DNA of 64,000 bases from Entomortierella parvispora (lineage: Eukaryota > Mortierellomycota > Mortierellomycetes > Mortierellales > Mortierellaceae). Position numbers and translations under genes: made by a program. Location: NCBI GenBank assembly GCA_963573315.1, contig OY752143.1, forward strand, positions 682,001 to 746,000, given 5' to 3'. Numbering within the stretch: the first letter of the stretch is position 1; each line of letters starts with the position of its first letter. Below, in pieces: positions 1-11,690 of the stretch. The notes beneath the pieces are model-generated. The model was given only the letters and a program-made list of their open reading frames with translations. It was not told the origin of the DNA and made no database searches.

Positions 1-2309
1 ACATGGCAGTAGCGACCTTCATGGACTGACGCATTCCGAGATCCAGCATGATTTCCTCGGATCCTCCAGGAATGGCGTACGCACGAACCTCACGGTAAAT
101 ACGCTCCACCTTTTCACCCTGACCACCACGAGTATAAGCCAAACCACCAAAGATCTGGGAGGCCTCACGGGCACAATATTCGAGCGTCTGGGTAGCCTGC
201 GCCTTGAGCAAGGCAATGGGGCCACCTAGCTTGATCATTTGCAAGTCCTCGGGCATGGTCATGGTTTGGTAGATGACATTCTCGGTCCAAGCATGAGTAG
301 CCTCGATCTGACGAGCCATGTGAGCCAACTTGTTACGCAAGACTGGGTGGTTCACAAGCTTGACGCCAAAGGTCTTGCGCTTGCTTCCGTACTTGATGGC
401 CTCCTCGAGGCAGACACGGGCCAAGCGGTTAGCCTGAATTACAATTCCCATGCGCTCGTGGTTGAAGTTGTTCATGATGTACTTGAATCCACGGTTCTCC
501 TTTCCGACAATGTTGGCACGAGGCACCTTGACATCCTCAAAGTTGATGTAAGCGGTTCCAGAGGACCAGACACCAGAGCACTTCATCTGACGAGTGGTCA
601 CGCCGGGCATCGAGCGCTCCACCACCAACAAACTGACACCGCCCATGCCCTCGCCACCAGTACGGACAGCGACCGTGAAGTAATCCGCAAAGGTTCCGTT
701 GGTGATCCACTTCTTTTCGCCATTGACAATGAATCCATCTCCATGCTCGTTGGCCACACAGGTCAGGTTGGCGACATCCGAGCCGGCCTGGGGCTCAGTG
801 ATAGCCAAGCAAATCGTCTTGCGTCCCGCCAACACATCGGGCACGATCCTTTGCTTCAGCTCCTCGGATCCGTTCTTGATAATGGGGGGAAGACCGATGC
901 CGAGACCTCCGAGAATACCCCAGAGAACACCACCGGAACCGCAGCGAGACAATTCGTCAAAGATGATGAATGCATGGAAGGGGTCAAACTCGGGAATGGG
1001 CACAATAGCCTTGTCGCCGCCTCGGAAAAGCGTAGTCGATTCGGCATCAAAGTACTCCAGAGGCAAATGACCGTTACCGGCCACGGCGGCCAAGATGCCC
1101 ATCTCTGCACACTTCTTGAACAAGAACATGGGCACCTGCTTGGCCTCGTCCCACTCATGAGCAAAAGGCATGATGTCCGTGTCGACAAACTGACGGAGGT
1201 AACGGCGGAGACGGCGATGGGACTCCTTGTAGTAAGGGCTGCCCCACTGCTGGTACCTTGTTGTTTTGGGAGACGAATTGTAGGATCAAAAAGATGATGA
1301 GTGTCAGTAAAAAGCAGGCAGTAGGAATACAGCGCAGAGAAGACAAAGAAGAGCGGAACCAAGCATTACCAGGATGGGTCGCCGAATGGAATCATGTCGC
1401 CAAATTGCATCTCGTCGTCCTCAGCAGAAGCAGCAGCGGCGGGGGCGGAGGCGCCTTCCTTTGGAGCCTCACCAATGGATCCGATGCAGAGGGCACCATA
1501 CTTCTCCAAGACACCTATGGTTGTGCAGCAAATAAAATAAAAAAGATGTCAGTCAATGGTCGCACAGGGTAGAGAGGCGGGGGGGGGGGTATCAGTAACG
1601 TGGACACAAACAGCGCAGGAGGGAGATACGGATATTTCACATGTCATTCTTAGCGCTCCCCTTCTCCCAGTCCGTGTCCCCCGTCTGGAACATCAGTCGA
1701 CTCTGCACTTCCCACCCCTCGCTCGAGAAATTATGAGGGCTACCTACCAGGGTTGTGGAAGGCATCAAACTGCTTGGTGGCATCCGTTCCGGCGTTCTTG
1801 AGGATGATTTTCTGTAAAGGAAGGAGAATTAAAAAAGACAGAAAAAAAAAAAGAGAGTTTTTTTTGGTTGTCAGCCTCGAGTTCTTTTCTCCACACTTTT
1901 TCGCTCTCCCTTGTTCTCCGCATCCTCGAAAAGGAAGGCTCTCTTTTGGCGCTTTTTTTTTCTCGGACATCTTTTCCGGACCTCGTCTCCACAGCCTCGC
2001 TCCTTAGTCCGTGGACAAGCCTATTCTTTGGAGACATATAGATAACAACGGCACACATTCTATTCTATTCTTCTATTGTACCTTTCCGCCGGGATGATCG
2101 TTCAAGAAGGTAGAGACGTCGTAGACCTTGTCATGGATAATGACCCAGCAGTCGTTCTAGAGACGGGAAAGAGATGGAAAAACGACAAGTCGGCATGAGT
2201 TGGGTGCAAAAACTAGGACAACTCGGGAACACGTCATTCTCAATGGCGGCAAGATGTCTACCTCCGAGTTGTGGGAGGCGACTTGGGAGACGGAGAAGTA
2301 GTTGGACAT
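1..2309 (-). CDS. Cytochrome b5-acyl-CoA dehydrogenase fusion, 3' end cut by window
   Basis: Likely a flavin acyl-CoA dehydrogenase carrying its own N-terminal heme-binding electron carrier. Exons read as 2309-2262, 2156-2082, 1811-1748, 1514-1370 and 1256-1; all junctions keep frame, giving about 529 visible residues. Residues about 1-75 form a cytochrome b5 domain, with the heme-ligand motif HPGG at the end of exon 2 and a second axial-histidine region (FDAFHNPG) in exon 3. A linker rich in Ala precedes the dehydrogenase body, which shows AITEPQAGSDVANL, GEKKWITNG and the C-terminal FGGLAYTRGGQGEKVERIYR segment. At the usual catalytic-glutamate site (YEGTSEI in many family members) it reads IPGGSEEI, so that Glu is Gly. 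Fungal b5-ACAD fusions are known; the substrate cannot be told. The start is the ATG directly before the b5 domain. Confidence 0.93.
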
Positions 2310-4269
2310 GATCGAGAGTGTGTGTTGCTACTGCGTGTGTTTGTGGAGTGTGGAGGACAAGTGGGTTGAGTTGGGAAGGAAAGAGAGAAGAGGGAAAAGG
2401 AGCAGAGAGGGGAAAAGGCACGAGGGGGAGGAGAGAGGAAAAGGAGAAGAAAGAGAAGAGGAGGGAGAGAGACACGAACAAGTGCATTTATTGCTTTATT
2501 GCCACGGCCTCCTTTTCTGGGCCGTGTGTCTGTGTGTTTGTGTGTCTGCGAGTTGTGGAGAAGACAGACGACGCCCTTCCTTCCCTCCCTGCCTGTTCCT
2601 CACCACGACCGCATGCGGAAGAAGGGAAGGGGTCGACACTCCCCCCTCATAGGCCTGTTGCTCTGAAGATGCGATCGGACACAAAAGTCCGAGTTCCCGA
2701 GTCTTCTTGTCCGCCCGTCTGTCCGGGACATGCGTTCTTTGCTTTGCTTGCTTGCATGCATGCCTCACAGGCTTCTATGCCCGCATCGTCCGTTTCTTCA
2801 CTGCCTGCAATTCGGACACAGTGTGAGACCTGGGATCCGAGGACCACGCGCTCTTGATATCCTTTCTTTGGCGGGCGTCATCCTTTCACAACGTCCTCCG
2901 TTGTTGCCTCGACCAGTGAGTAAAAACACCGGACCCTTCCGCCCCTGCTCCAAGTAAAATATCAATCTCGGGGCTCTCTTTTAGGCATGTCCACTGTGGG
3001 CCATGGTTTCACCTTTGTCATTCCTGGGACCATTCTCTACTGGCAATGTCCCTCTCTCTTCCTTCCTTCTTCTCTTCAGTGGGCAACCTTTCTCTCAGTT
3101 CCTCATCTCCTCATCTCCTCTCTGTCTGATCCGTGGTGCTCTTGTTTATCCAACTGGCTGTCTACTGATCATTCGACACATTGGCCTCGATCAGCCTCTC
3201 TTTTCATCTTTTTTTTGTTTGTCGCGCAGGTTGCAGGTTTGCAGGTTGCACAGGGGATGAAGGGCGGCAGGGCACAACATGGTTCCTTTCCCACTTCTGT
3301 TTCTCGTTCTTTTCTGTTTGTGACCAGAGGACTCGCTTTGGTTTTCATATGACTCTTGCTACAGACTAGACTACATATATAGGCGCTGGAGACCGTCCTC
3401 CTTTCCCCGCATCAACAACAAAGCCCTTGCGTTCTTTGTCCCTGCTGCTCTCTCGTGTACTGCACTGTAACCATCTTTGCATGTGCAATTTGTTGACAAT
3501 GTGGTGTCCTCAATTGAGACACATCTCGCAAGGCCAGTGTCACAAACAGGAAACCCGAGCGTCCGACGGCGACAGGAATGCGTGTCTGTTGTTGAGAAGG
3601 ACCATATCGGAAAGTGGAAGATGTGGCAAAGCAAAACGATTACGGGTACTGTATCTGCTGAAGGGGTTACGGATGGAGATGTCTGCACACACCCCTTCTT
3701 TCAATTTTTTTTAAAAAGATCCCTGTCTGGACACGGGATGACAGAAGAGAGAAATGGGATTAACAAACCTGTTCCGTAGAAAGTATGATGTTATTATGTC
3801 TTCAAATAAAGGCAGAAAGAGGAGGTCGAGAAGGAACAACTGGTGAGAGCTCTTATCCGGTTTGTCATGACAATCAATTATCCGCGATCGAGGACGTTTG
3901 GGCCTCCAGTCTTTACAGAAACTACACTTCTGCTCGATGAGCATCTAGACTATAACTATATTCCCGTCCTCCTTTTGATCCAAAAAAACTTGGAGCGGAT
4001 GGGAGAAAGAGGTCAAAAGGAGAAGAGACGACCAACTGACGCGTCGGAGACACGGCACACACACAAAAAAAAAGTGACTGCTAAGCGCGTTGTTCGCTCG
4101 TCAGAATGACATACATGTTCATCCACGGCATTCATTCTCTCCAGTCCATCCACCACATTCTTCTCGAGTCAAATCCAAGTCCTTCAGGCCCTAGCTGATA
4201 GTGTCTCTTCATTCATCTACAGATTTCTCTTATTAGCTTGACCGTCTTCCATTCCTCAACAGACACGAA
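2310..4269. promoter_or_regulatory. Divergent intergenic region, no gene seen
   Basis: About 2 kb lies between two divergently transcribed starts. It holds purine- and pyrimidine-biased tracts (for example GA-rich 2370-2470) and short ORFs in several frames, none of which resembles a protein family or joins by splicing to one. It presumably carries both promoters and 5' UTRs. Confidence 0.5.
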
Positions 4270-5368
4270 ATGGCTGCCAAGTACGCCCTTAAAGTCGGGT
4301 CGCGCTCTATTCCTTTGGTCGCGTCCACGGAAAAGATCAACCTCCAGCACGTCTCCGAGTTCAAGCCTCTTCAGGACTGGGCAAAGGCACTCGAAGCGGA
4401 GGAAGCTAAAGCGGCCAAAGCTTCCGACAAAGAACCCCCTGTTGTCGTCTCAAAGGTCGAGGTCAAAAATGTTGAATATTTCGGATCCCGGACAGGATTC
4501 GTCAACTTGTCGGTCGATGCAAAGCTCACAGAATCTGGACAAAAGCCCCCCGGTCTCGTATTCATGGTAAAAAAACCAGATCAAAGAAAACCATTGTATG
4601 GGCTTGTATGGGCGGTCAAGTCCCCGTGCTTGAAGCATACTAAAATAATTCCTTTCACGAAAATATAGCGTGGCGGCGCAGTCGCCGTATTGCTGATCCT
4701 CCGGTCCAGGCAACCCTCGACAGGAGTGATCTCTGAGCATGTGGTCTTGACAAATCAACCAAGACTCTCGATTCCATCGTTTGACTTTCCAGAAATCCCT
4801 GCAGGCATGTTGGATGGCAGCGGTGACTTTGTGGTAAGGAGAGCGATGATAGATGTATCGAAGATTACCCTCAATTCTTTGCGCTAATGTTTGATTCACC
4901 TTTCAAAATTGATTTGACCATGTTTAGGGTAAATGCGCAGAGGAACTTAAGGAGGAATGTGGGATCACTCTGGAGAGGGATTCTCTTGTAGACATGACTG
5001 AATTGGCATACGGATCAAACTGGAACGGAGTTTACCCCTCCGCAGGAGGATGTGATGAGTTCCTGAGGCTGTTTGTAAGCCGAAAAGGTAAATCTGCTAA
5101 TTTGGAAAGATGGTAGGAACAGGATGATTTTCCGAGCCTTGTCCTAACCACGTCCCTCTTTTGATACATCTTCCCGACCTTTTCAGACATGGATTGGGAA
5201 GAACTTCAGAGCTTGCGAGGGCGTCTGGGCGGTCTCCGTGATCATGGAGAAAGCATTTCATTATCGATTGTCAATCTGAGGGAAGCATACAGGGCAGCAC
5301 CTGATGCAAAGCTTCTCAGTTCCCTGGCTCTTTATGATGCGCTCAAGGCTGACGGCCAAATCGAGTAA
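4270..5368 (+). CDS. Nudix hydrolase, ADP-sugar/nucleotide-sugar diphosphatase type
   Basis: Predicted to cleave a nucleoside-diphosphate-linked substrate such as ADP- or UDP-sugar. Exons 4270-4566, 4669-4833, 4928-5087 and 5187-5368 give 267 residues. The Nudix region starts near residue 140 (PAGMLDGSGDFVGKC followed by EELKEECGI), the arrangement found in NUDT14/plant NUDX14-type sugar diphosphatases. The usual Arg of the REUxEE core is Glu here, while the EExG metal-binding acidic pair is kept. The N-terminal 100 residues fit the family's dimerisation half. No signal peptide is evident, so it is probably cytosolic. It converges with GPI11, whose stop lies 92 bp away. Substrate is inferred from family resemblance only. 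Confidence 0.88.
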
Positions 5369-5460
5369 ATCAGAAATAAAGCAGCGTTTTCTCATGGTTG
5401 CATTGGTCTATGTTCTATTAGGGATGTATTCATATTTTGGTACGTATGTACGCAAACCCC

Positions 5461-6682
5461 TTATTGCGACTTCTTCTTGTGTTGTTGCTGTTGCTGGTAG
5501 TCCTCGCCGAGGAATTCCCTCCGGGCAGCCCGCTGCCTCATCACAATGCTCACGACCAGTCCAACCACCGTTCCAATCATGTAAAATAAGAACGCGCCCA
5601 GCACACAGGGCACGGGCCAAGCTTGCCAAGGCCTATCCCAATCCAAGGGAATGACAATGGATCCTAGCCAGGCTCCGAAAATGGCCATCATTCCTTGACA
5701 GTAAAATGCGGCTTCTGTGTATGTCTCAGGTCTATGAGTTCCATAGTGGAAATGACAACATTAGTTAGCGGCCTATTTGTGTTGTGCTGTTCCGATTAAA
5801 ATTCGCTTGTGCTCGTACCTGTTGTGGACAAAAACTCTCAGCCAGCTGGACAGATCAGTGCCCAGAACAAACGAAGCGGGGTAAAAGGTCAACAAGGACA
5901 AGTAACATGCCAGTTGGCTAGTTTCCTTTGCTTGACTAATAGCAATCACAGAGGCAATCAATAAGTAACAGTTCTTGAGACAAGTCGTGTTGCGGATAAA
6001 ACTCCCCCAAGGGCGGCGCCACCTACTGGACGATTCCTGCGCCAAAGAGGACGGCAAAAATATGGCAGATCAACGATCCCACGGCTCCAATTGAAATGGA
6101 GGTATTCAAAACACCAAAAAGAGACGATGACGAGACGGACGACATCGAGGGAGATGATGCAGCAGCTCCTGGGCTCTTTTTCTTTTTGCCTTGACCTGAT
6201 TTCCGTGGTACAGTCTGGTCATTGTTGGAGGTCGTGTGGAGGTGTGCCTGGATCAGGCCAATAACAGTTTGAAGACCAAAGAGGGTAACGAGTGTCCATG
6301 AGAGTGAAGGCAAAGTATGAAAGGTCGATCCGCTGCTGTTGCTGCTATTACTTTCGACCTTGTCCTTTAAATCACCACCGTTCTCGACCGACGGTGAGAG
6401 GCTGCTGTTGAGAACCAAGGAGGGAATGACGGTCAAGGTCGCGTAGGCGACCGAGAGATTGACCATGGCGAAAAGGGTCATTCGAAGCAATGGATATGTC
6501 GGTGCTACTGCAGATGAGCGAGCAGAGGATGAGCCGCTCCTGTTCGTCGTTGATTCCATGCCAGAAAAGATGTCGTCCCTTGATGAGAGAGTGATAAAGT
6601 GGGAAAGGCATGAACAATGGACGGACTGGGACATGGGCGTTGCAGAATTGCTTAAGGAGCGCACATTACAATTCGCGTTCAT
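5461..6682 (-). CDS. GPI11: GPI-anchor ethanolamine-phosphate transfer subunit (PIG-F/Gpi11)
   Basis: PIG-F/Gpi11 is the ER membrane subunit that stabilises the enzymes adding ethanolamine phosphate to the GPI core. Exons 6682-6027, 5935-5819 and 5731-5461 join in frame. The family signature [15 protein letters not shown] sits in the last exon, followed by a hydrophobic helix, and [12 protein letters not shown] lies in exon 2. Several hydrophobic segments fit a polytopic membrane protein, and the C-terminal tail is Gln/Lys rich. Start is uncertain. The first in-frame ATG (6682; 347 aa) gives a Ser/Cys-rich leader, only 33 bp past the stop of the upstream neighbour. An eight-codon upstream ORF beginning at 6689 overlaps it. 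The ATG at 6559 (306 aa) fits the family better. Confidence 0.93.
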
Positions 6683-6715
6683 TTTTCATTTTATTTTCAG
6701 CAATAATGCATTATT

Positions 6716-7912
6716 CTAGAGTTGCTCGCTGACTTCGTTCAGGGCTCTTGCAACTCTGTCGACCATCTCGAGAATGCGGTCTCTCTCACCTGCTGCTTCT
6801 GGTCCATCTTCTGATCTTGGAAGTCTGGCGCCGAACCGTTGTCTGAACTTGTCTGGATGGAACTTTAGTTGCTCGCGTCTCAAAAGTTGTTTCCTGACAT
6901 CTGCTTCATCAGAGCTGGTCCCAAAGAATAAAAAGTCGAACAGCGAGAGTCCAGCAGAGTCAGAGGACAAAAGAGAGCCAGGAGTTTCTTCTAACGTGGA
7001 TTGTAACGGTGGCCAAGGGATCGTGTCCCAAACCAGGGGAGTCTTTGCTACAGGTTCCGAGTCGTTGTCTCTAAAGTCTCTTTCGTCCATCAACAACAAC
7101 AGTTTCCACTTGCGTTCATACTCTTCCTTGGCCTTTTCCACAAGTGCTCTCTTCCTTAGCCTGTTTGCCGGTGATCCTTCTTCTTGTACCTTCTTTGCTT
7201 TCTCTTCCTCCTCTGCCTGTTTCCTTGCCCTCCGCCTGTCTCTCTTTGCCTCTTCGTTCTGCCGTCTCTCTTCCTTTTCTTGCAAGTATTTTAATCTTTC
7301 CTGTTCCTGTACCCACTCTTCCCATTCCTGATCTGCTTTCTGGGCTGGGGTCCGGCCCATACCCTTTCGCATATAGTCCGCATAGCGCTCATCGTCCATA
7401 GAATGAACATCAGCTCTAGTTCTAGACGAGCTATAACGAGGCTGAGACTGGCCTTCAAATCGACCAGAGTGGTAGTCAAACGGATCATCATTTGCTAGTT
7501 CATCAAAGAGGCGATTCGTCCAAGCTTCCTGTGCATCCTTTTCCTCTTGTGCGTCCAAAGCTCGAGCATTGGCGAGTTCCTGCTCATAGTCAATATCATC
7601 GAAATTTGGTGCAAATGCTCTCGGTGGACTTGTCTGTCGTCTTTTGTGATGGCCCCCACTTCCTTTGTGTCTGGAGCGAGATGGAGAATATGAAACTGGT
7701 GATGGGGTGCGGTTCTTTCGACTCTTTTTCTTCTGGCGTGGTGATCGGGACCGTGACCGTGTCCTTGACCGTGAACGCCGCCGGGACCCTGAGGGTGATA
7801 CAGCTGCTCGAAGCGAAGACGACGGTGAGCGGGAGCGACGGCGTCCCTTCCGCCTACTGGAGGATGAAGATGGAGTTTTGAAGCGCAGTCGGGTAGCGGA
7901 TGTCCGTTCCAT
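6716..7912 (-). CDS. NFKBIL1: NFKBIL1-like protein with N-terminal RS domain
   Basis: A single-exon gene of 398 residues. The first about 85 residues are dominated by Arg-Ser dipeptides (RSRSRTRSRSRSPRQ) as in splicing regulators. The middle is a highly charged, probably coiled-coil region (about 185-265). The end has the family hallmark: the VWDTIPWPP segment, then FHPDKFRQRFG and a closing VARALNEVSEQL helix. This resembles the degenerate J-like C-terminus of NF-kappa-B-inhibitor-like 1, a nuclear protein linked to splicing in animals. No ankyrin repeats are visible, unlike the animal protein. It diverges from ELP3 across 153 bp. Nuclear, RNA-related function is inferred. Confidence 0.85.
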   Translation of the reverse strand: MERTSATRLRFKTPSSSSSRRKGRRRSRSPSSSLRAAVSPSGSRRRSRSRTRSRSRSPRQKKKSRKNRTPSPVSYSPSRSRHKGSGGHHKRRQTSPPRAFAPNFDDIDYEQELANARALDAQEEKDAQEAWTNRLFDELANDDPFDYHSGRFEGQSQPRYSSSRTRADVHSMDDERYADYMRKGMGRTPAQKADQEWEEWVQEQERLKYLQEKEERRQNEEAKRDRRRARKQAEEEEKAKKVQEEGSPANRLRKRALVEKAKEEYERKWKLLLLMDERDFRDNDSEPVAKTPLVWDTIPWPPLQSTLEETPGSLLSSDSAGLSLFDFLFFGTSSDEADVRKQLLRREQLKFHPDKFRQRFGARLPRSEDGPEAAGERDRILEMVDRVARALNEVSEQL

Positions 7913-8065
7913 GGTCTGTCAGTCTGTCGATGCCTCAAGCTGCCTTTTAAAAAAACAAGGTGACTGCGTTTCGACCATGCAAGGTCAAGTCAAGACAAAC
8001 CTCGGAGATCTCATGTTCCCTCTCTCGCTTAGTACATTCAGCAGCGCATCCTACAACCAGGCAGC
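7913..8065. promoter_or_regulatory. Short bidirectional promoter NFKBIL1-like / ELP3
   Basis: Only 153 bp separate the two divergent start codons, so both promoters and both 5' UTRs must share this stretch. No TATA box stands out. The assignment rests on position alone. Confidence 0.5.
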
Positions 8066-10212
8066 ATGTCAGCGATAAAGAAGAAAGGTGAGATACAGAG
8101 ACAGAGACAGACACAGAGACCGCGCATCTGGCCTCGGCTTGTCAGTCCATGGTGCCTCGGACATGTTACCCCCTGCTGACTCTATTTTTTTTTTTAAGGC
8201 CCTTCGCAGGTACATTCTGAACTAGGAAGAGGATTCGCTATCAGCAGGACTATGCATCCACATGGCATTCAATCAATACATTCAAACTGAGCTGGAACAT
8301 GTTTTGTCTTTTCATGTGTGCTAGGCCGAGATTATGATCAAGGTCTGCAGCGAGATTGTCGCCGAGCTCATTCAAGCTCACGACGCAGGCAAGGACATCA
8401 ACCTGAATGGACTCAAGCAGCGATACTCGAGGAAGCACAAGGCTCAGAACCAGCCTAAGCTCGTCGACATCATTGCCGCCATCCCCGAACAGTACAAGGC
8501 AGTGCTCTTGCCCAACTTGAAGGCGAAACCAGTCCGAACAGCGTCCGGAGTATGTTTTGTGGTTTTGAGGCGCGCATTGAGTCTTTGAAGGCGCAGCTGT
8601 GGTAGGCATACCAACTGGACTGACATGGCTTTGTATTTTCAAAACTAGATCGCTGTGGTTGCTGTCATGTGCAAGCCTCACAGATGCCCTCACATCGCCA
8701 TGACAGGAAATATTTGCGTGTAAAGGAAAATTCACTCGGTAGAAACACATGACCCTGGATCATTTCAGATCGCTGACCACTGGGATTGTTGCCATATATT
8801 TAGGTACTGCCCAGGAGGACCTGACTCTGATTTTGAATACTCGACACAGTCTTATACTGGATATGAACCTACGAGTATGCGTGCCATCCGCGCTCGCTAC
8901 AACCCCTTTGAGCAGTCCAGAGGTCGTCAGGATCAGCTCAAATCTCTTGGACACAGTGTGGACAAGGTCGAATACATTGTCATGGGAGGAACGTTCATGT
9001 CTCTGCCCGAGGATTACAGAGATTGGTTCATCAGTAACCTGCATGACTCTCTGTCTGGTCATTCTAGTAATGATGTTGATGAGGCCGTGAGGATGTCTGA
9101 GGTCAGTCCCACAAAGTGCATCGGAATCACTATCGAAACTCGACCAGATTACTGCCTAAAGCCGCATTTGAGGTAAGGAAGAGTAACCCAGAAGGCTGTA
9201 TGGAGTCGAGCTGATGTCCTTCATCGGAAACTGATATGTAGAAACTTTTCATATAACTAGTCAAATGCTCCGGTATGGCTGCACACGTTTGGAGATTGGA
9301 GTGCAAAGTGTGTACGAGGATGTGGCGCGCGACACCAACAGAGGACATACCGTGAAGGCTGTTACAGAGTCATTCCAACTGGCCAAGGATGCGGGATTCA
9401 AAGTTGTGGCACACATGATGCCCGATCTGCCGAATGTCGGCATGGAGCGTGATATGGATCAATTCAAGGAGTATTTTGAGAACCCAGCCTTCCGCTCGGA
9501 CGGTTTGAAGCTCTACCCTACTCTGGTTATTCGTGGAACAGGATTGTATGAGCTCTGGAGGACTGGACGCTACAAAAACTATACACCCAACGCCCTGGTT
9601 GATCTCGTAGCCAGGATCTTGGCCCTTGTGCCGCCATGGACCCGTGTTTACAGAGTTCAGCGCGATATTCCTATGCCCCTTGTCACCTCTGGTGTTGAGC
9701 ATGGAAACTTGCGTGAGTTGGCGTTGCAGCGGATGAAGGATCTTGGAACAGAGTGTAGAGATGTACGGACGCGTGAGGTCGGTATTGTTGATATCCACAA
9801 CAAGGTCAAGCCTGACCAAGTAGAGTTGATCCGACGCGACTACACGGCCAACAGTGGTTGGGAAACGTTTTTGAGTTATGAGGACCCAGAGCAGGATATT
9901 TTGATTGGATTACTTCGACTCCGAAAGTGTTCTCCTTTGGCCTTCCGTCCAGAATTGACCAAGGCTGGGCAGACGTCGATCGTTCGCGAGCTTCATGTGT
10001 ATGGATCGGTCGTTCCAGTGCATTCCAGAGACCCGTCCAAGTTCCAGCATCAGGGCTACGGTACCCTTCTGATGGAGGAGGCAGAGCGGATTGCGCGTGA
10101 GGAGCATGGAAGTGTCAAACTCAGTGTCATCAGTGGTGTGGGCGTTCGAAACTATTACGCAAAGCTTGGCTATACCTTGGATGGACCCTACATGTCCAAG
10201 ATGCTAGTTTGA
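8066..10212 (+). CDS. ELP3: Elongator catalytic subunit Elp3
   Basis: Elp3 is the radical-SAM and acetyltransferase subunit of Elongator, which modifies wobble uridines of cytosolic tRNAs. Exons 8066-8087, 8199-8209, 8325-8549, 8649-8719, 8804-9172 and 9261-10212 give 549 residues, close to the human 547. The iron-sulfur cysteines are in [14 protein letters not shown], split by the fourth intron. The SAM core contains [23 protein letters not shown] and [12 protein letters not shown]. The C-terminal GNAT domain includes [20 protein letters not shown] and [11 protein letters not shown]. Exon 2 is only 11 nt but is needed: without it the frame into exon 3 is lost, and the residues it adds (GPSQ) sit where other Elp3 proteins have a similar stretch. 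Extremely conserved; essentially certain. Confidence 0.98.
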
Positions 10213-10320
10213 GCCAATTAGTGTAGCTCCCATCCCCAAAAATCAAAACAAACAAATGTATCAGCACTTCCCTTCTCAAACATATTACACAGGAAAGAAT
10301 AATTTAGTCCGATTTATTTG

Positions 10321-11401
10321 CTATGACGAAGCGGTGGCGGCGGCAATCATCGCTCTGGCATTTGCAGCCGCGGCTTGGTTCTTGTCCATTCTCCTCTTCA
10401 ACTCCCGTTGCTCTTCCTCCTCAACTGATAATGACTCTGCAGTCGCTTCTGCGGTTGTGTCCTGACCTTGTCCGTTGGGCAGATCCAATTCCCAGTCTTC
10501 TGGTGGCACACCTTGCATCTCATTTAGTGCTCCTTGAACAATATAAGTATAGGGCCCACCCTTGAGATGGGGAGTGGTCTCGTATGCGATCAAGAGGTGG
10601 CATCTTTGACAACTTAACCGGTACTGTTTCTCGAATTTGTCCCCCCTGTAAAATTTTGCAAAAGAAAAAAAAAAGAGTCGAGTTAGACCTTCGCAAAGAT
10701 TTCGACAATAAATAAAAAAGACCGAAAAAAAACAAAGCTCTTTACCTCTTGACAATCTTGATTTCACCTTGGCTGGCGTGCAGCTTATACATCCTTGTTG
10801 CATTTGAGACGATGATTGCATTGTCAGTCTCTCGCCTTGGTAATTGACCCAGTTCCATATCTAAAGTCGGTTATTAACAAAAACAATGAAGAGGAATTGT
10901 CAGTCTGCTAATTTCCAGTGAACTCTTGTTTGGAATGATCATTCTATCTCAAAAGACATTCCATGGTCTCAATAGCCTCCTCCCACAGCTTTCTGGCACA
11001 TCTGTCCAGTGTTTTTGTCCAGCATATTCCTGTCCTGTACCGAGTCTCTGAATGATAAATACTCTGCCAACCCCATTGCCAGAGATAATCTCATTTTGGC
11101 GGTTTGGTATTTGTCTGTCAACGACGACAATCGACTGCTCTGTTGTAGATGTCCACGATAAAAGAATATCCAGTATCCGTCCACAAGTTGGTCCCAGGGA
11201 GATATCCGGTCTCTTTGATCCGAAAGGGTTCCTTGTGCCGGATTTGAAGAGGTGACCTAAAGTGTTGCGCCTCCCAAAGAGTTCTTTACCAATGACGAGA
11301 ATGAATTCACTGCACAGGCAGTAGTAAGAATGCAATCCTTGCTGCTGGTCATCCCGATTGTCCGAGGACGACACGATACTATTACTGATGATCTTTGGCA
11401 T
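10321..11401 (-). CDS. STEEP1: STEEP1-like protein (CXorf56 family)
   Basis: Small conserved eukaryotic protein; the animal member helps STING leave the ER, and other lineages keep it in unclear, possibly splicing-linked roles. Exons 11401-11290, 10860-10746 and 10645-10321 give 183 residues. The start MPKIISNSIV and the first Cys pair (SYYCLCSEFILVIG) match the family N-terminus. The second Cys pair is in YRLSCQRCHLLIAYE, so a zinc site is likely. The C-terminal half is Glu/Ala/Gln-rich helix. The 428-nt first intron is long for this window and stays open in frame for over 100 codons. It converges with ELP3 (108 bp between stops). Confidence 0.85.
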
Positions 11402-11690
11402 TGTGAGGGATTGGATAAGGAAGGGAGGGGAAGAGAAGAGAGTTACAAGGTGCATGAACGAATGAATGAATGGTGATCAGAAAAGCACAGAGAGTTCCAT
11501 GTGACCCCTTAAGCCAATGCAAAGCGTGATCTGGGTCGTCAATGATGTCGCGTTTTTGGGCCTATTGTTATAATCTCTTCTTTCCTTCTAAAAAAAAAAA
11601 AAACCTCCGTCCTTTCATCGCTGTACCACTCACAACATTCAAGGAATCACCGGTTTTTTTTTTCGACACCGACAACAGCTAAAGAAGAAA

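Noticed and set aside
239..1297. Plus-strand open frame of 352 codons
   Set aside because: It is antisense to the acyl-CoA dehydrogenase exon, whose minus-strand reading has strong family motifs.
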